Shown here: in pieces, positions 1 through 5,655 of the stretch
Layout: the number at the start of each line of letters is the position of its first letter
How positions within the stretch are numbered: position 1 is the first letter of the stretch
Assembly (NCBI GenBank): GCA_019090845.1
Contig: JAHRVD010000224.1
Location: forward strand, 1-5,792
DNA: 5,792 bases
From: Marinosulfonomonas sp.
Lineage (GTDB): Bacteria; Pseudomonadota; Alphaproteobacteria; Rhodobacterales; Rhodobacteraceae
Reading direction: 5' to 3'
Program-made: the position numbers and the translations under genes
The notes under the pieces: model-generated
Databases searched by the model: none
Told to the model about the DNA's origin: nothing
Seen by the model: only the letters and a program-made list of their open reading frames with translations

Positions 1-21
1 AATGGCGAGTGTAAAGGTCAT
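1..21 (-). CDS. der: Ribosome-associated GTPase Der, N-terminal fragment (cut by window edge)
   Basis: Only seven codons are visible, reading M-T-F-T-L-A-I on the minus strand from the ATG at 21-19. Der (EngA) proteins of Rhodobacterales, as I recall them, begin M-S-F-T-L-A-I and continue directly into the first G1 loop. A purine-rich GGAG (29-32) sits seven bases upstream of the ATG. The gene lies 50 bases downstream of the bamB-like gene, as der follows bamB in E. coli. Der is a tandem two-GTPase-domain protein needed for 50S ribosomal subunit maturation. The assignment rests on seven residues plus synteny, so it is probable rather than proven; the next bases to the left should encode G-R-P-N-V-G-K-S if it is right. 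Confidence 0.68.
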
Positions 22-28
22 AGCTGCG

Positions 29-32
29 CTCC
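29..32 (-). promoter_or_regulatory. Shine-Dalgarno site of der
   Basis: GGAG on the minus strand, seven bases from the ATG at 21. It supports the choice of this start in a fragment otherwise too short to judge. Confidence 0.55.
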
Positions 33-71
33 GGCGCGATCACGAAAACGCCCGCATACACCAAGGCCGCG

Positions 72-1379
72 CTAACGCAAAGCCTGTAGTTTGCCTTTTG
101 TGTCGATCAGATACATCACGCCGCCAACAACAATCGGCCGACTGGCCGCACCGGTGCCAAGATCAACCGTGGCCACCTGCCGCCCGTTGGCCGGATCAAA
201 GCCGCGCAATTGTCCGTCATCGGATGCCACCCACAGCCGCCCGCCTGCCAGAACCGGCCCGAAATGCGCATAGACATCGCGCAGCCGTTTGGCCCGCCGC
301 TTGGGGTGAAAACCGGGCAGTTGCACGCCCCAAATTCGTTTACCGTCGCTTGCGTTCAGGCGCACCAGTTCGGCCTGATCCGAGACCAGAAATACAGAAC
401 CACCTGCCACCCACAGCGGGCTGACAGCCCCCTCGGGCGCAATCCACAGCGTGGTGCCGTCAACCCGGTCAAGCGCCACTGTGCGCCCGGATGGATTGCC
501 GACATAAACCGCATTGCCCGACAAAACCGGATCGCCGGAAATGTCCTTGATCTGCCCATACACCCGGCCCAGCCTGTTACCCGCAGCCGAACCACCCCAG
601 ATCTGGAAGCCACCTTTGGGGTAAGCACCGGTAATCTGGGTCGATCCGAACGGGAATACGGCCAGCCCGCTGTCTACCGCCGGGGCGGCCCCGCCGATAA
701 TGCCGGTCACTGATGGTGCGCCCTGAAATTGCCAGCGCAAACGCCCGTCGCCCGCATCAATTGCCAATGCGTGGCTGTCGCGGGTTGCAATGTATACCGT
801 GCCATTGGCGACAGTTGGGGCACCGGCAGCGGGCGAATTAAGCCGCTGTTGCCAATGGATGGCCCCCGTCGCTGCATCCAGCGCAAAAAGATCGCCAAAA
901 CCCGTCGTGACGTATAGCCGTCCGTCAACAACCGCCAGACCGCCGCCAGAGGCGTCATCAGCCTTGTCATCCGCAGGCGTCAGATCACGCGACCAGATTG
1001 CCTGCCCGGCAGTGCCGGTTGCGCCAACCCGTGCCCGGCTGTCGAGCGTAAATATCCGCCCCTCGGCGGCAACAGGATCAGCGCTGATCCGGTGCTTGCG
1101 AGAATTTCCCTGACCAATCGAAGCAGACCAGATTTTTTCCGGGGCGGCGGAAAATGCACTTTGGCGCGACGCATGGGTCGCACTGGCACCCCGGTGGGAC
1201 CATTCGGTATTGTTGAGCGGAGCGGCCAGCCCGATTGCAACATCCTGATTTTCGCTGACATCAGAGGCACCGGGACGGATATCCAGCCGTTCACCTGCCA
1301 GTCGAACTTCGCGCTGCCCGCATCCGACAAGCGCAACCAGCACGATACCAAGTAGATAAAGGCGCTTAGAAACAGCCAC
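72..1379 (-). CDS. bamB: BamB-like outer membrane assembly lipoprotein, PQQ-like beta-propeller
   Basis: A 435-residue protein with a lipoprotein signal peptide: basic S-K-R, hydrophobic residues 7-18, and lipobox L-V-G-C with the acylated cysteine at residue 20. The first aspartate is well beyond position +2, which fits outer-membrane sorting. From about residue 105 to the end it has repeated PQQ-like/BamB blades of the form G-x-hydrophobic-x-A-L-D-x-x-x-G-x-x-x-W, for example 162-176 (F-A-L-D-A-A-T-G-A-I-H-W), 204-216, 299-312 and 336-350. E. coli BamB (392 residues) is a scaffold lipoprotein of the beta-barrel assembly complex, and the family has no enzyme activity despite its PQQ name. 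The start is GTG at 1379, preceded six bases upstream by GGGGGA (1386-1391); it places the signal peptide at the very N-terminus. It lies between a YfgM-like gene and der, the same order as in E. coli. A basic stretch at 358-367 (H-P-K-R-R-A-K-R-L-R) interrupts two blades. A generic PQQ-repeat lipoprotein is the alternative, but context favours BamB. Confidence 0.88.
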   Translation of the reverse strand: MAVSKRLYLLGIVLVALVGCGQREVRLAGERLDIRPGASDVSENQDVAIGLAAPLNNTEWSHRGASATHASRQSAFSAAPEKIWSASIGQGNSRKHRISADPVAAEGRIFTLDSRARVGATGTAGQAIWSRDLTPADDKADDASGGGLAVVDGRLYVTTGFGDLFALDAATGAIHWQQRLNSPAAGAPTVANGTVYIATRDSHALAIDAGDGRLRWQFQGAPSVTGIIGGAAPAVDSGLAVFPFGSTQITGAYPKGGFQIWGGSAAGNRLGRVYGQIKDISGDPVLSGNAVYVGNPSGRTVALDRVDGTTLWIAPEGAVSPLWVAGGSVFLVSDQAELVRLNASDGKRIWGVQLPGFHPKRRAKRLRDVYAHFGPVLAGGRLWVASDDGQLRGFDPANGRQVATVDLGTGAASRPIVVGGVMYLIDTKGKLQALR

Positions 1380-1385
1380 GCAAAT

Positions 1386-1391
1386 TCCCCC
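1386..1391 (-). promoter_or_regulatory. Shine-Dalgarno site of bamB
   Basis: GGGGGA on the minus strand, six bases upstream of the GTG at 1379. It decides the GTG start: no ATG at the head of this frame gives the lipoprotein signal peptide such a ribosome binding site. Confidence 0.55.
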
Positions 1392-1413
1392 AAATCACCA
1401 GTGTTACAGCGTC

Positions 1414-1430
1414 ACCTGCATTATGCAGGT
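1414..1430. repeat. Near-perfect inverted repeat across the yfgM stop codon
   Basis: ACCTGCAT and ATGCAGGT are perfect 8-base arms around a single central base, and the TAA stop of the YfgM-like gene (1423-1421) lies in the centre. In RNA it would form a short hairpin with a loop of three to five bases. No U-tract follows on the minus strand, so it does not read as a rho-independent terminator. It could be a processing or stability hairpin, a protein-binding palindrome, or chance. Confidence 0.5.
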
Positions 1431-2077
1431 TCCAACTGACCACCCAAGGCCACAATCAACTGTGAAACGCGCCGACGCAAGGCCGTGCTGGCCTCGCCGT
1501 CTTCAAGCAACAACATCAGGCGCTTCAAAGCCGCGTCCGTTTGCCCCAAAGCGACCTCGGCCACCGCGATCTGTTCCTCGGCCTGCAACCGGTAAGGTGC
1601 CCCGGCACCGCTTAGCGCGCTCAGCCGGTCGATCCGCTCTTGCGGCGCTATTTCTTCGCCCTGTGCCAAAATCAGTTTCAGCTCTGCCAGGTGGCGGTAG
1701 ACCGGTGCGCTGTCGGCGTCACTGGCCAGCGCCTTTAGGGCTGTCGTGGTTGCGTCAGTATCCTCGCCGTTCACGGCCTCGCCCGCCACCAGCAAAGCCA
1801 GCAGCCCTGCCGCGTCAGCCGTGGGTGCGTCGATGTCGTTCAATGCAGCCATCCGCGCCGCCGCATCTTCCAGCCGCAAGGCGCTGATAGCGCTGTCACC
1901 AAGCGCCTGTGCAGCGCTGCGCTGCTGGGATTTGCGCAGCTCGTTATAGGCCGCACCGCCCACTAACAGCAAAACCAGCAGAATCGCGATCCAGCCGTAT
2001 TTCTTCATCAGTGCAAACAAACGGTCGCGGCGGACCTCTTCACTGACTTCTTCGATAAAACTGTCGGTCTCGCTCAC
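1421..2077 (-). CDS. yfgM: YfgM-like inner-membrane TPR protein
   Basis: A 218-residue protein, close to E. coli YfgM (206). A short acidic/basic cytoplasmic N-terminus (residues 1-27) is followed by one transmembrane helix at about 28-44 (Y-G-W-I-A-I-L-L-V-L-L-L-V-G-G), then an all-helical Ala/Leu-rich periplasmic domain. Near the C-terminus, about 175-213, is a TPR-like segment of the form L-G-x-x-x-A-A-L-x-x-L-x-x-L-L-x-D-x-E-A-S-x-A-L-R-x-R, typical of the TPR_21/YfgM family. In E. coli YfgM associates with the SecYEG translocon and PpiD and hands clients to periplasmic chaperones; it has also been linked to the Rcs stress response. The start is GTG at 2077 with AGGAG seven bases upstream. 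It ends 41 bases before bamB, conserving the E. coli order. The gene symbol is based on family, topology and synteny; the sequence itself is too divergent for me to claim functional equivalence. Confidence 0.8.
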   Translation of the reverse strand: MSETDSFIEEVSEEVRRDRLFALMKKYGWIAILLVLLLVGGAAYNELRKSQQRSAAQALGDSAISALRLEDAAARMAALNDIDAPTADAAGLLALLVAGEAVNGEDTDATTTALKALASDADSAPVYRHLAELKLILAQGEEIAPQERIDRLSALSGAGAPYRLQAEEQIAVAEVALGQTDAALKRLMLLLEDGEASTALRRRVSQLIVALGGQLEPA

Positions 2078-2084
2078 GGGCTGG

Positions 2085-2089
2085 CTCCT
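2085..2089 (-). promoter_or_regulatory. Shine-Dalgarno site of yfgM
   Basis: AGGAG on the minus strand, seven bases upstream of the GTG at 2077. This strong match fixes the start at a GTG. Confidence 0.65.
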
Positions 2090-2103
2090 GATAGAATTTC
2101 ACT

Positions 2104-2133
2104 CTCTTACCGCATCACATTCGCGATTGCCAA
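2104..2133 (-). promoter_or_regulatory. Weak candidate promoter for yfgM-bamB-der
   Basis: TTGGCA (2133-2128, five of six matches to TTGACA), an 18-base spacer, then TAAGAG (2109-2104, three of six matches to TATAAT), about 27 bases upstream of the yfgM GTG. The -10 match is poor and the -35 overlaps the right arm of an inverted repeat, so this is only a candidate for an internal promoter separating the yfgM group from the exporter gene. Confidence 0.2.
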
Positions 2134-2169
2134 GCCATGCTAAAGACATGTGGTGGCCAGCTGGGCAAT
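2126..2169. repeat. Stem-loop immediately after the ABC exporter stop codon
   Basis: On the plus strand, ATTGCCAAGC (2126-2135) faces GCTGGGCAAT (2160-2169); nine of ten positions pair. Inside the 24-base loop a second small inverted repeat, CATG-N7-CATG (2136-2150), is nested. The outer arm begins at the base next to the exporter's TAA. There is no U-tract on the minus-strand side, so a canonical intrinsic terminator is unlikely. A transcript processing, 3'-end protection or attenuation element between the exporter and yfgM is possible. Confidence 0.5.
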
Positions 2170-3999
2170 TTAAGCCGCAGCCTCGTCCTCTTCGGCGGCC
2201 TGACGGTGCCACATTTTGGAATAACGTCCGGCCCGCTCAAGCAGATCATCATGGGTGCCCTGCTCGGCAACCAGCCCATCCTCAAGCACCACGATGTGGT
2301 CTGCATCTGCGATCGTGGACAGGCGGTGCGCAATCGTAATCACCGTGCGTCCCTGCCCCATTTCACGCAGGCTGTCCTGAATGTCGTGTTCGGTTTCGCT
2401 GTCCAGCGCGCTGGTTGCCTCATCCAGCAACAGGATCGGCGGGTTTTTCAGCAAGGTGCGGGCAATACCGACGCGCTGCTTTTCACCGCCCGACAATTTC
2501 AGCCCGCGTTCGCCCACCTGCGTTTCATAGCCTTCGGGCAGGCTGGCGATAAAATCATGGATTTCGGCGGCGGCTGCGGCTTCTTCGATCTCTTTTTGGC
2601 TGGCTTCCGGTCGCCCGTAGGCGATGTTGTAGCGGATCGTGTCATTGAACAGCACCGTGTCCTGAGGCACGACGCCAATTGCCCCGTGCAGACTGACTTG
2701 GGTCACATCGCGCACGTCCTGCCCGTCGATACATAGTGCCCCGCCCGAAACGTCATAAAACCGGAACAGCAAACGCCCGATGGTGGATTTTCCCGACCCC
2801 GAGGGACCAACAATCGCCACCGTCTGGCCGGGCCGGATATCCAGACTGACCCCTTTCAGGATCGGGCGTTCAGGGTCATAGCCAAACACCACATTATCCA
2901 GCAACACCGCGCCGCCGTGCACGTCCAGCGCCGGGGCATCAGGTTTGTCGGTAACTTCCGAAGGCTGTTCGAGCAGGTTGAACATCTCGGCCATATCAAC
3001 CAGCGACTGGCGGATTTCGCGGTAAACCGTGCCCAAAAAATTCAGCGGCATAGTTATCTGGATCATATAGGCGTTGACCATCACAAAATCGCCGACCGTC
3101 AGCTCGCCGCGTTCAACCCCAAGGGCGGCCATGACCATCACCGCGATCAAACCGCCGGTTATCAGCACCGACTGGCCGAAATTCAGAAACGCCAGCGAAT
3201 AGCTGGTTTTCAGGGCTGCTGCCACATAGCGTTCCATCGCGCTGTCATAGCGGCTTGCCTCGCGCTTTTCGGCGCCAAAATACTTGACGGTTTCAAAATT
3301 CAGCAGGCTGTCGATCGCCTTTTGGTTGGCGTCGGTGTCCTGATCGTTCATTTCCTTGCGGATTTTCACCCGCCATTCGGTGACCTTGAAGGTGAACCAG
3401 ACATAAAGCGCGATCGTCACCACTACGACGGCCAGATAGGACACATCAAAGACCACGAACAGCACGACCGAGATCATCGCCAGTTCAAGGATCAGCGGCC
3501 CAATGCTGAACAACATGAAGCGCAGCAGAAACTCTACACCTTTGACGCCGCGCTCGATGATCCGGCTTAAACCACCGGTTTTGCGGGTTATATGATAGCG
3601 CATCGACAGCGCGTGAATATGTTCAAAGGTCTCCAGCGCCAGCATTCGCAAGGCACGCTGCCCCACGCGGGCAAAGATCGTATCTCGCAACTGTTGCAGC
3701 CCGACATTCATCAGCCGGGCGATGCCATAGGCCACCGTCAGCCCAACCGCGCCATAGGTCAGAAATTGCGCGCCCGTCGCGTCGCCCGACAGAACATCAA
3801 CCGCCGCCTTGTAAAAGAACGGCGTGCCAACCGAAATCAGCTTGGCCACGAACAAGGCGAGCATCGACAGCAAAACGCGGCGCTTTACCCAGCCCTGATC
3901 CTTTGGCCACAAATAGGGAACGACCCGGCGCACGGTGCGCCAGCCTGCAACTTTGGCGTCATCTGTCGGCGCTTTGCTGGAATATGTTGATCTGCGCAC
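2170..3999 (-). CDS. Atm1-type ABC exporter (fused permease and ATPase)
   Basis: A 609-residue half-transporter with a six-helix membrane domain (about 40-345) followed by the ATPase domain (about 360-595). The ATPase motifs are all intact: A-loop tyrosine Y374, Walker A G-P-S-G-S-G-K-S-T (398-406), Q-loop Q446, signature L-S-G-G-E-K-Q-R (502-509), Walker B I-L-L-L-D-E (522-527) and H-loop H558. Atm1/HMT1 hallmarks are N-F-E-T-V-K-Y-F-G-A-E (234-244) and P-L-N-F-L-G-T-V-Y-R-E-I-R-Q-S-L-V-D-M (318-336). Y199, R210, R214, N273, Q276 and R327 fall, with a constant offset of four, where I remember the glutathione-binding residues of Novosphingobium Atm1. The family exports glutathione-linked sulfur or metal species from the cytoplasm; mitochondrial Atm1 supports cytosolic Fe-S protein assembly. 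It should act as a homodimer in the inner membrane. The start is GTG at 3999 with GGGGA six bases upstream. It is 62 bases after the LysM gene and 92 before yfgM. The family is near certain; the substrate is not shown. Confidence 0.93.
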   Translation of the reverse strand: MRRSTYSSKAPTDDAKVAGWRTVRRVVPYLWPKDQGWVKRRVLLSMLALFVAKLISVGTPFFYKAAVDVLSGDATGAQFLTYGAVGLTVAYGIARLMNVGLQQLRDTIFARVGQRALRMLALETFEHIHALSMRYHITRKTGGLSRIIERGVKGVEFLLRFMLFSIGPLILELAMISVVLFVVFDVSYLAVVVVTIALYVWFTFKVTEWRVKIRKEMNDQDTDANQKAIDSLLNFETVKYFGAEKREASRYDSAMERYVAAALKTSYSLAFLNFGQSVLITGGLIAVMVMAALGVERGELTVGDFVMVNAYMIQITMPLNFLGTVYREIRQSLVDMAEMFNLLEQPSEVTDKPDAPALDVHGGAVLLDNVVFGYDPERPILKGVSLDIRPGQTVAIVGPSGSGKSTIGRLLFRFYDVSGGALCIDGQDVRDVTQVSLHGAIGVVPQDTVLFNDTIRYNIAYGRPEASQKEIEEAAAAAEIHDFIASLPEGYETQVGERGLKLSGGEKQRVGIARTLLKNPPILLLDEATSALDSETEHDIQDSLREMGQGRTVITIAHRLSTIADADHIVVLEDGLVAEQGTHDDLLERAGRYSKMWHRQAAEEDEAAA

Positions 4000-4003
4000 G
4001 CGA

Positions 4004-4039
4004 GGTCCCCGCTCAGGTTGAACGCAACAGGTAGGGGCC
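4004..4039 (-). promoter_or_regulatory. Possible stem-loop masking the exporter ribosome binding site
   Basis: On the minus strand GGCCCC (4039-4034) can pair with GGGGACC (4010-4004, one bulged A), enclosing a small GTTG-CGTT-CAAC hairpin (4028-4017). The right arm contains GGGGA (4010-4006), the likely Shine-Dalgarno site six bases before the GTG at 3999. Folding would hide that site. Only the complementarity is seen; a regulatory role is inference. Confidence 0.25.
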
Positions 4040-4061
4040 CAAATTGATAATTGCCAGCCCG

Positions 4062-5558
4062 CTATTCAGGAATTGTGAATACCTGCCCGGGATAAATCAG
4101 GTCAGGGTCGCGAATCCGGTCTTTGTTGGCCTCGTAAACACGCACATAAAGGATGCCGTCGCCGTAGTTTTTACTGGCGATGCCCCAAAGTGTATTGCCC
4201 GGCTGAACGGTTACAACCGACAGCTTTATCCCCTGCTCTGGCGCAGCGCCCGCATCAAGCGCTGCAAGCAATTTTGGCTCTTCGCGTTTGAACGGCGTTT
4301 CGACCCGCGATACGACAGTGCCCTGGGTGTTCACCTCGTCAATACGCAGCGTGTAAACGCCGGTATCGACCTCGGGCAAAGGCGCACGCCAGCGCCCGTC
4401 GGCCTCGATTTGCAACGTCTTGATCGGCTGGTTGTCCAGATAAACCCGGACAAAACCGTCACCTGTGCTGCGTCCGGCCAAGGTGACCTCGCCCAATGGG
4501 TCATAGGTGATTGAATCCAGTGCAATCGCCTGCAAAACATCCGGCCCGGTGCCGCCCGATTGCAAAACCTTGATGCCGTCTTGGTTGGCCAGCAAAACTG
4601 TTGGAGCGGCCTTTGGCGCAGGTTCAGAGGTCGGCGCAACTGCCGCGGCCTGCGCTTGCTCAACGGCGGGCTTGGGTGTCGGTGCAACTGCCGCGGCTTG
4701 TGCCTGCTCAACGACGGGCTTGGGCGTGGCAGCAACTGCAGGGGTTTGTGCCTGCTCAACGACGGGCTTGGGTGCCGCCACAACTGCAGGGGCTTGCGCC
4801 TGCTCAACGGCAGTTGCTGTTGGCTCGGTCACAGTTGGCGCCGGAGTAGCGGCAGGGACTTGAGCGACGGCAACCTCTGACTGGGGCGCGTCGACTGCCT
4901 TGGCGTCGCCGGTCGCTTGGGTGGTTTCGGTTTCGGTCTGCCCGGTCGGGGCTGTGGAAACCGCAGGCACCGTTGGTGTCGCCGGTTCAGCCACTGCTGC
5001 AACTTGGGGCGCCGGACGCGGCGCAACCACTACTGTTTCAACCGACCGCTGCGCCGGTCCATCGCCCAATTGGGATTCCAGACTAAGCTGACGCGCAACA
5101 TCCGATGGCGCGATTGTAATCATCGCAACGAAACTACCGCCCGAGGCCACCCCCGCCTGATGCACGACCACATCGTCCAGATAGACCGACACCTGCGACA
5201 TGGGTTCTGCCCGGCCCGCAATCAGCGTCGCCCCATCCGCATCGACGCGGACAATGTCAAACGATGGCATGATCGCCGTGATTTCGGGCTTGGGTTCCGG
5301 TGCTGCCGGTTCCGGAGTGTTTTTTGTTGGTGTCACCTCGTCGCTGGTCTGGGGTTCGTCAGATGCGGGTGTTGTTGATGTTGCCGGTGCCTGAGAGGCC
5401 TTTGCAGGCGGAACTGCGACCGCAACCTCGGTTGGTTCCTGCACCGCCGGCTGGCCGGTCAGTTGATAGCCCAGATAGACCACAAGCCCCAATACGATTG
5501 CAGCAGCGCCGCCCGCGGCGGTCTTTGCGCCCGTTCCCATGGATGACCAGCTTAACAT
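4062..5558 (-). CDS. Membrane-anchored LysM peptidoglycan-binding protein with two Ig-like modules
   Basis: A 498-residue protein. A short N-terminus leads into one hydrophobic helix (about 14-34, A-A-G-G-A-A-A-I-V-L-G-L-V-V-Y-L-G-Y), most likely an uncleaved inner-membrane anchor. A Pro/Ala/Thr/Glu-rich linker (35-93) follows, then an Ig-like beta module (about 94-180), a second linker (181-318) containing four 16-residue repeats at 251-314, another Ig-like module (about 320-425), and a single C-terminal LysM domain at 449-498 (V-T-V-Q-P-G-N-T-L-W ... Y-P-G-Q-V-F-T-I-P-E). LysM binds the N-acetylglucosamine backbone of peptidoglycan, so the chain plausibly spans from inner membrane to cell wall; no catalytic domain is seen. 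The ATG at 5558 has AGGGA nine bases upstream; M7 is an alternative without a good site. It is the first gene of the minus-strand run, divergent from the LOG-family gene. LysM proteins of this architecture are common in Rhodobacterales but their function is not established to my knowledge. Confidence 0.88.
   Translation of the reverse strand: MLSWSSMGTGAKTAAGGAAAIVLGLVVYLGYQLTGQPAVQEPTEVAVAVPPAKASQAPATSTTPASDEPQTSDEVTPTKNTPEPAAPEPKPEITAIMPSFDIVRVDADGATLIAGRAEPMSQVSVYLDDVVVHQAGVASGGSFVAMITIAPSDVARQLSLESQLGDGPAQRSVETVVVAPRPAPQVAAVAEPATPTVPAVSTAPTGQTETETTQATGDAKAVDAPQSEVAVAQVPAATPAPTVTEPTATAVEQAQAPAVVAAPKPVVEQAQTPAVAATPKPVVEQAQAAAVAPTPKPAVEQAQAAAVAPTSEPAPKAAPTVLLANQDGIKVLQSGGTGPDVLQAIALDSITYDPLGEVTLAGRSTGDGFVRVYLDNQPIKTLQIEADGRWRAPLPEVDTGVYTLRIDEVNTQGTVVSRVETPFKREEPKLLAALDAGAAPEQGIKLSVVTVQPGNTLWGIASKNYGDGILYVRVYEANKDRIRDPDLIYPGQVFTIPE
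4617..4808 (-). repeat. Four tandem 48-bp repeats within the LysM gene
   Basis: The sequence TGCTCAAC recurs at 4657, 4705, 4753 and 4801, exactly 48 bases apart, and CAACTG-type anchors recur with the same period. Translated, the units are V-E-Q-A-Q-(A/T)-(P/A)-A-V-(V/A)-(A/P)-(A/T)-(P/S)-(K/E)-P-(V/A), residues 251-266, 267-282, 283-298 and 299-314. The outermost unit (299-314) has drifted at its end to S-E-P-A. The period is a multiple of three, so copy-number changes would keep the frame. The segment is a flexible Ala/Pro/Val linker between the two Ig-like modules. Confidence 0.9.
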
Positions 5559-5597
5559 TCAAATATATCCCTATTTCGCCCGACCTGTCCGAGACGC

Positions 5598-5626
5598 TTG
5601 AGCGACCCTATCAACCCCGCTATCAG
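5598..5626 (+). promoter_or_regulatory. Candidate promoter of the LOG-family gene
   Basis: TTGAGC (5598-5603), a 17-base spacer, then TATCAG (5621-5626); each hexamer matches the sigma-70 consensus at four of six positions. The spacing is ideal and the start codon lies about 30 bases downstream. The match is modest, so this is a suggestion. Confidence 0.3.
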
Positions 5627-5633
5627 GGGTCAA
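5605..5633 (-). promoter_or_regulatory. Candidate promoter of the LysM-exporter run
   Basis: On the minus strand TTGACC (5633-5628, five of six matches to TTGACA) is followed by a 17-base spacer and TAGGGT (5610-5605, three of six matches to TATAAT). It lies about 47 bases upstream of the LysM ATG. The -35 is good and the -10 is poor. It almost wholly overlaps the candidate promoter on the other strand. Confidence 0.22.
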
Positions 5634-5655
5634 AACAACAAGGTGTCCCAAAATC

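Larger units (their letters stand above)
5559..5655. promoter_or_regulatory. Divergent intergenic region between LysM and LOG-family genes
   Basis: 97 bases separating the two divergently transcribed starts, so promoters for both directions should lie here. It contains a ribosome binding site for each gene (AGGGA at 5572-5568 on the minus strand, AGGTG at 5641-5645 on the plus strand) and an inverted repeat ACCCC-N7-GGGGT (5614-5630) in the middle. Overlapping opposed promoter candidates surround the repeat. Confidence 0.6.

Noticed and set aside
2..713. Plus-strand open frames opposite the bamB-like gene (2-424 and 210-713)
   Set aside because: They are antisense shadows of the beta-propeller gene, with Arg/Pro/His-rich translations lacking domains; no convincing ribosome binding site was seen.
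72..1379. PQQ-dependent alcohol or glucose dehydrogenase
   Set aside because: It has only the propeller repeats, a lipoprotein signal and BamB-like length and context; no PQQ-site cysteine pair or catalytic aspartate arrangement was recognised.
2126..2169. Rho-independent terminator after the exporter gene
   Set aside because: The stem is moderate and no run of U residues follows it on the minus strand.
2917..3570. Long open frame on the plus strand (217 codons) opposite the exporter gene, and similar ones at 2137-2736 and 3592-3990
   Set aside because: They lie wholly antisense to a confidently identified ABC exporter and their translations resemble no family. They are expected from high-GC codon bias on the opposite strand.
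2170..3999. MsbA-type lipid A exporter or a type I secretion ATPase
   Set aside because: The N-F-E-T-V-K-Y-F-G-A-E and P-L-N-F-L-G-T-V-Y-R-E-I-R-Q-S-L-V-D-M signatures and the putative glutathione-site residues point to the Atm1/HMT1 group instead.
4617..4808. CRISPR array
   Set aside because: The repeats are directly adjacent 48-bp units with no unique spacers and lie in frame inside a coding region.
4507..4863. Plus-strand open frames with Cys/Gly/Ala-rich repeats opposite the LysM gene
   Set aside because: The repetition comes from the 48-bp repeat read in the antisense frames; a period divisible by three makes all six frames repetitive and open.
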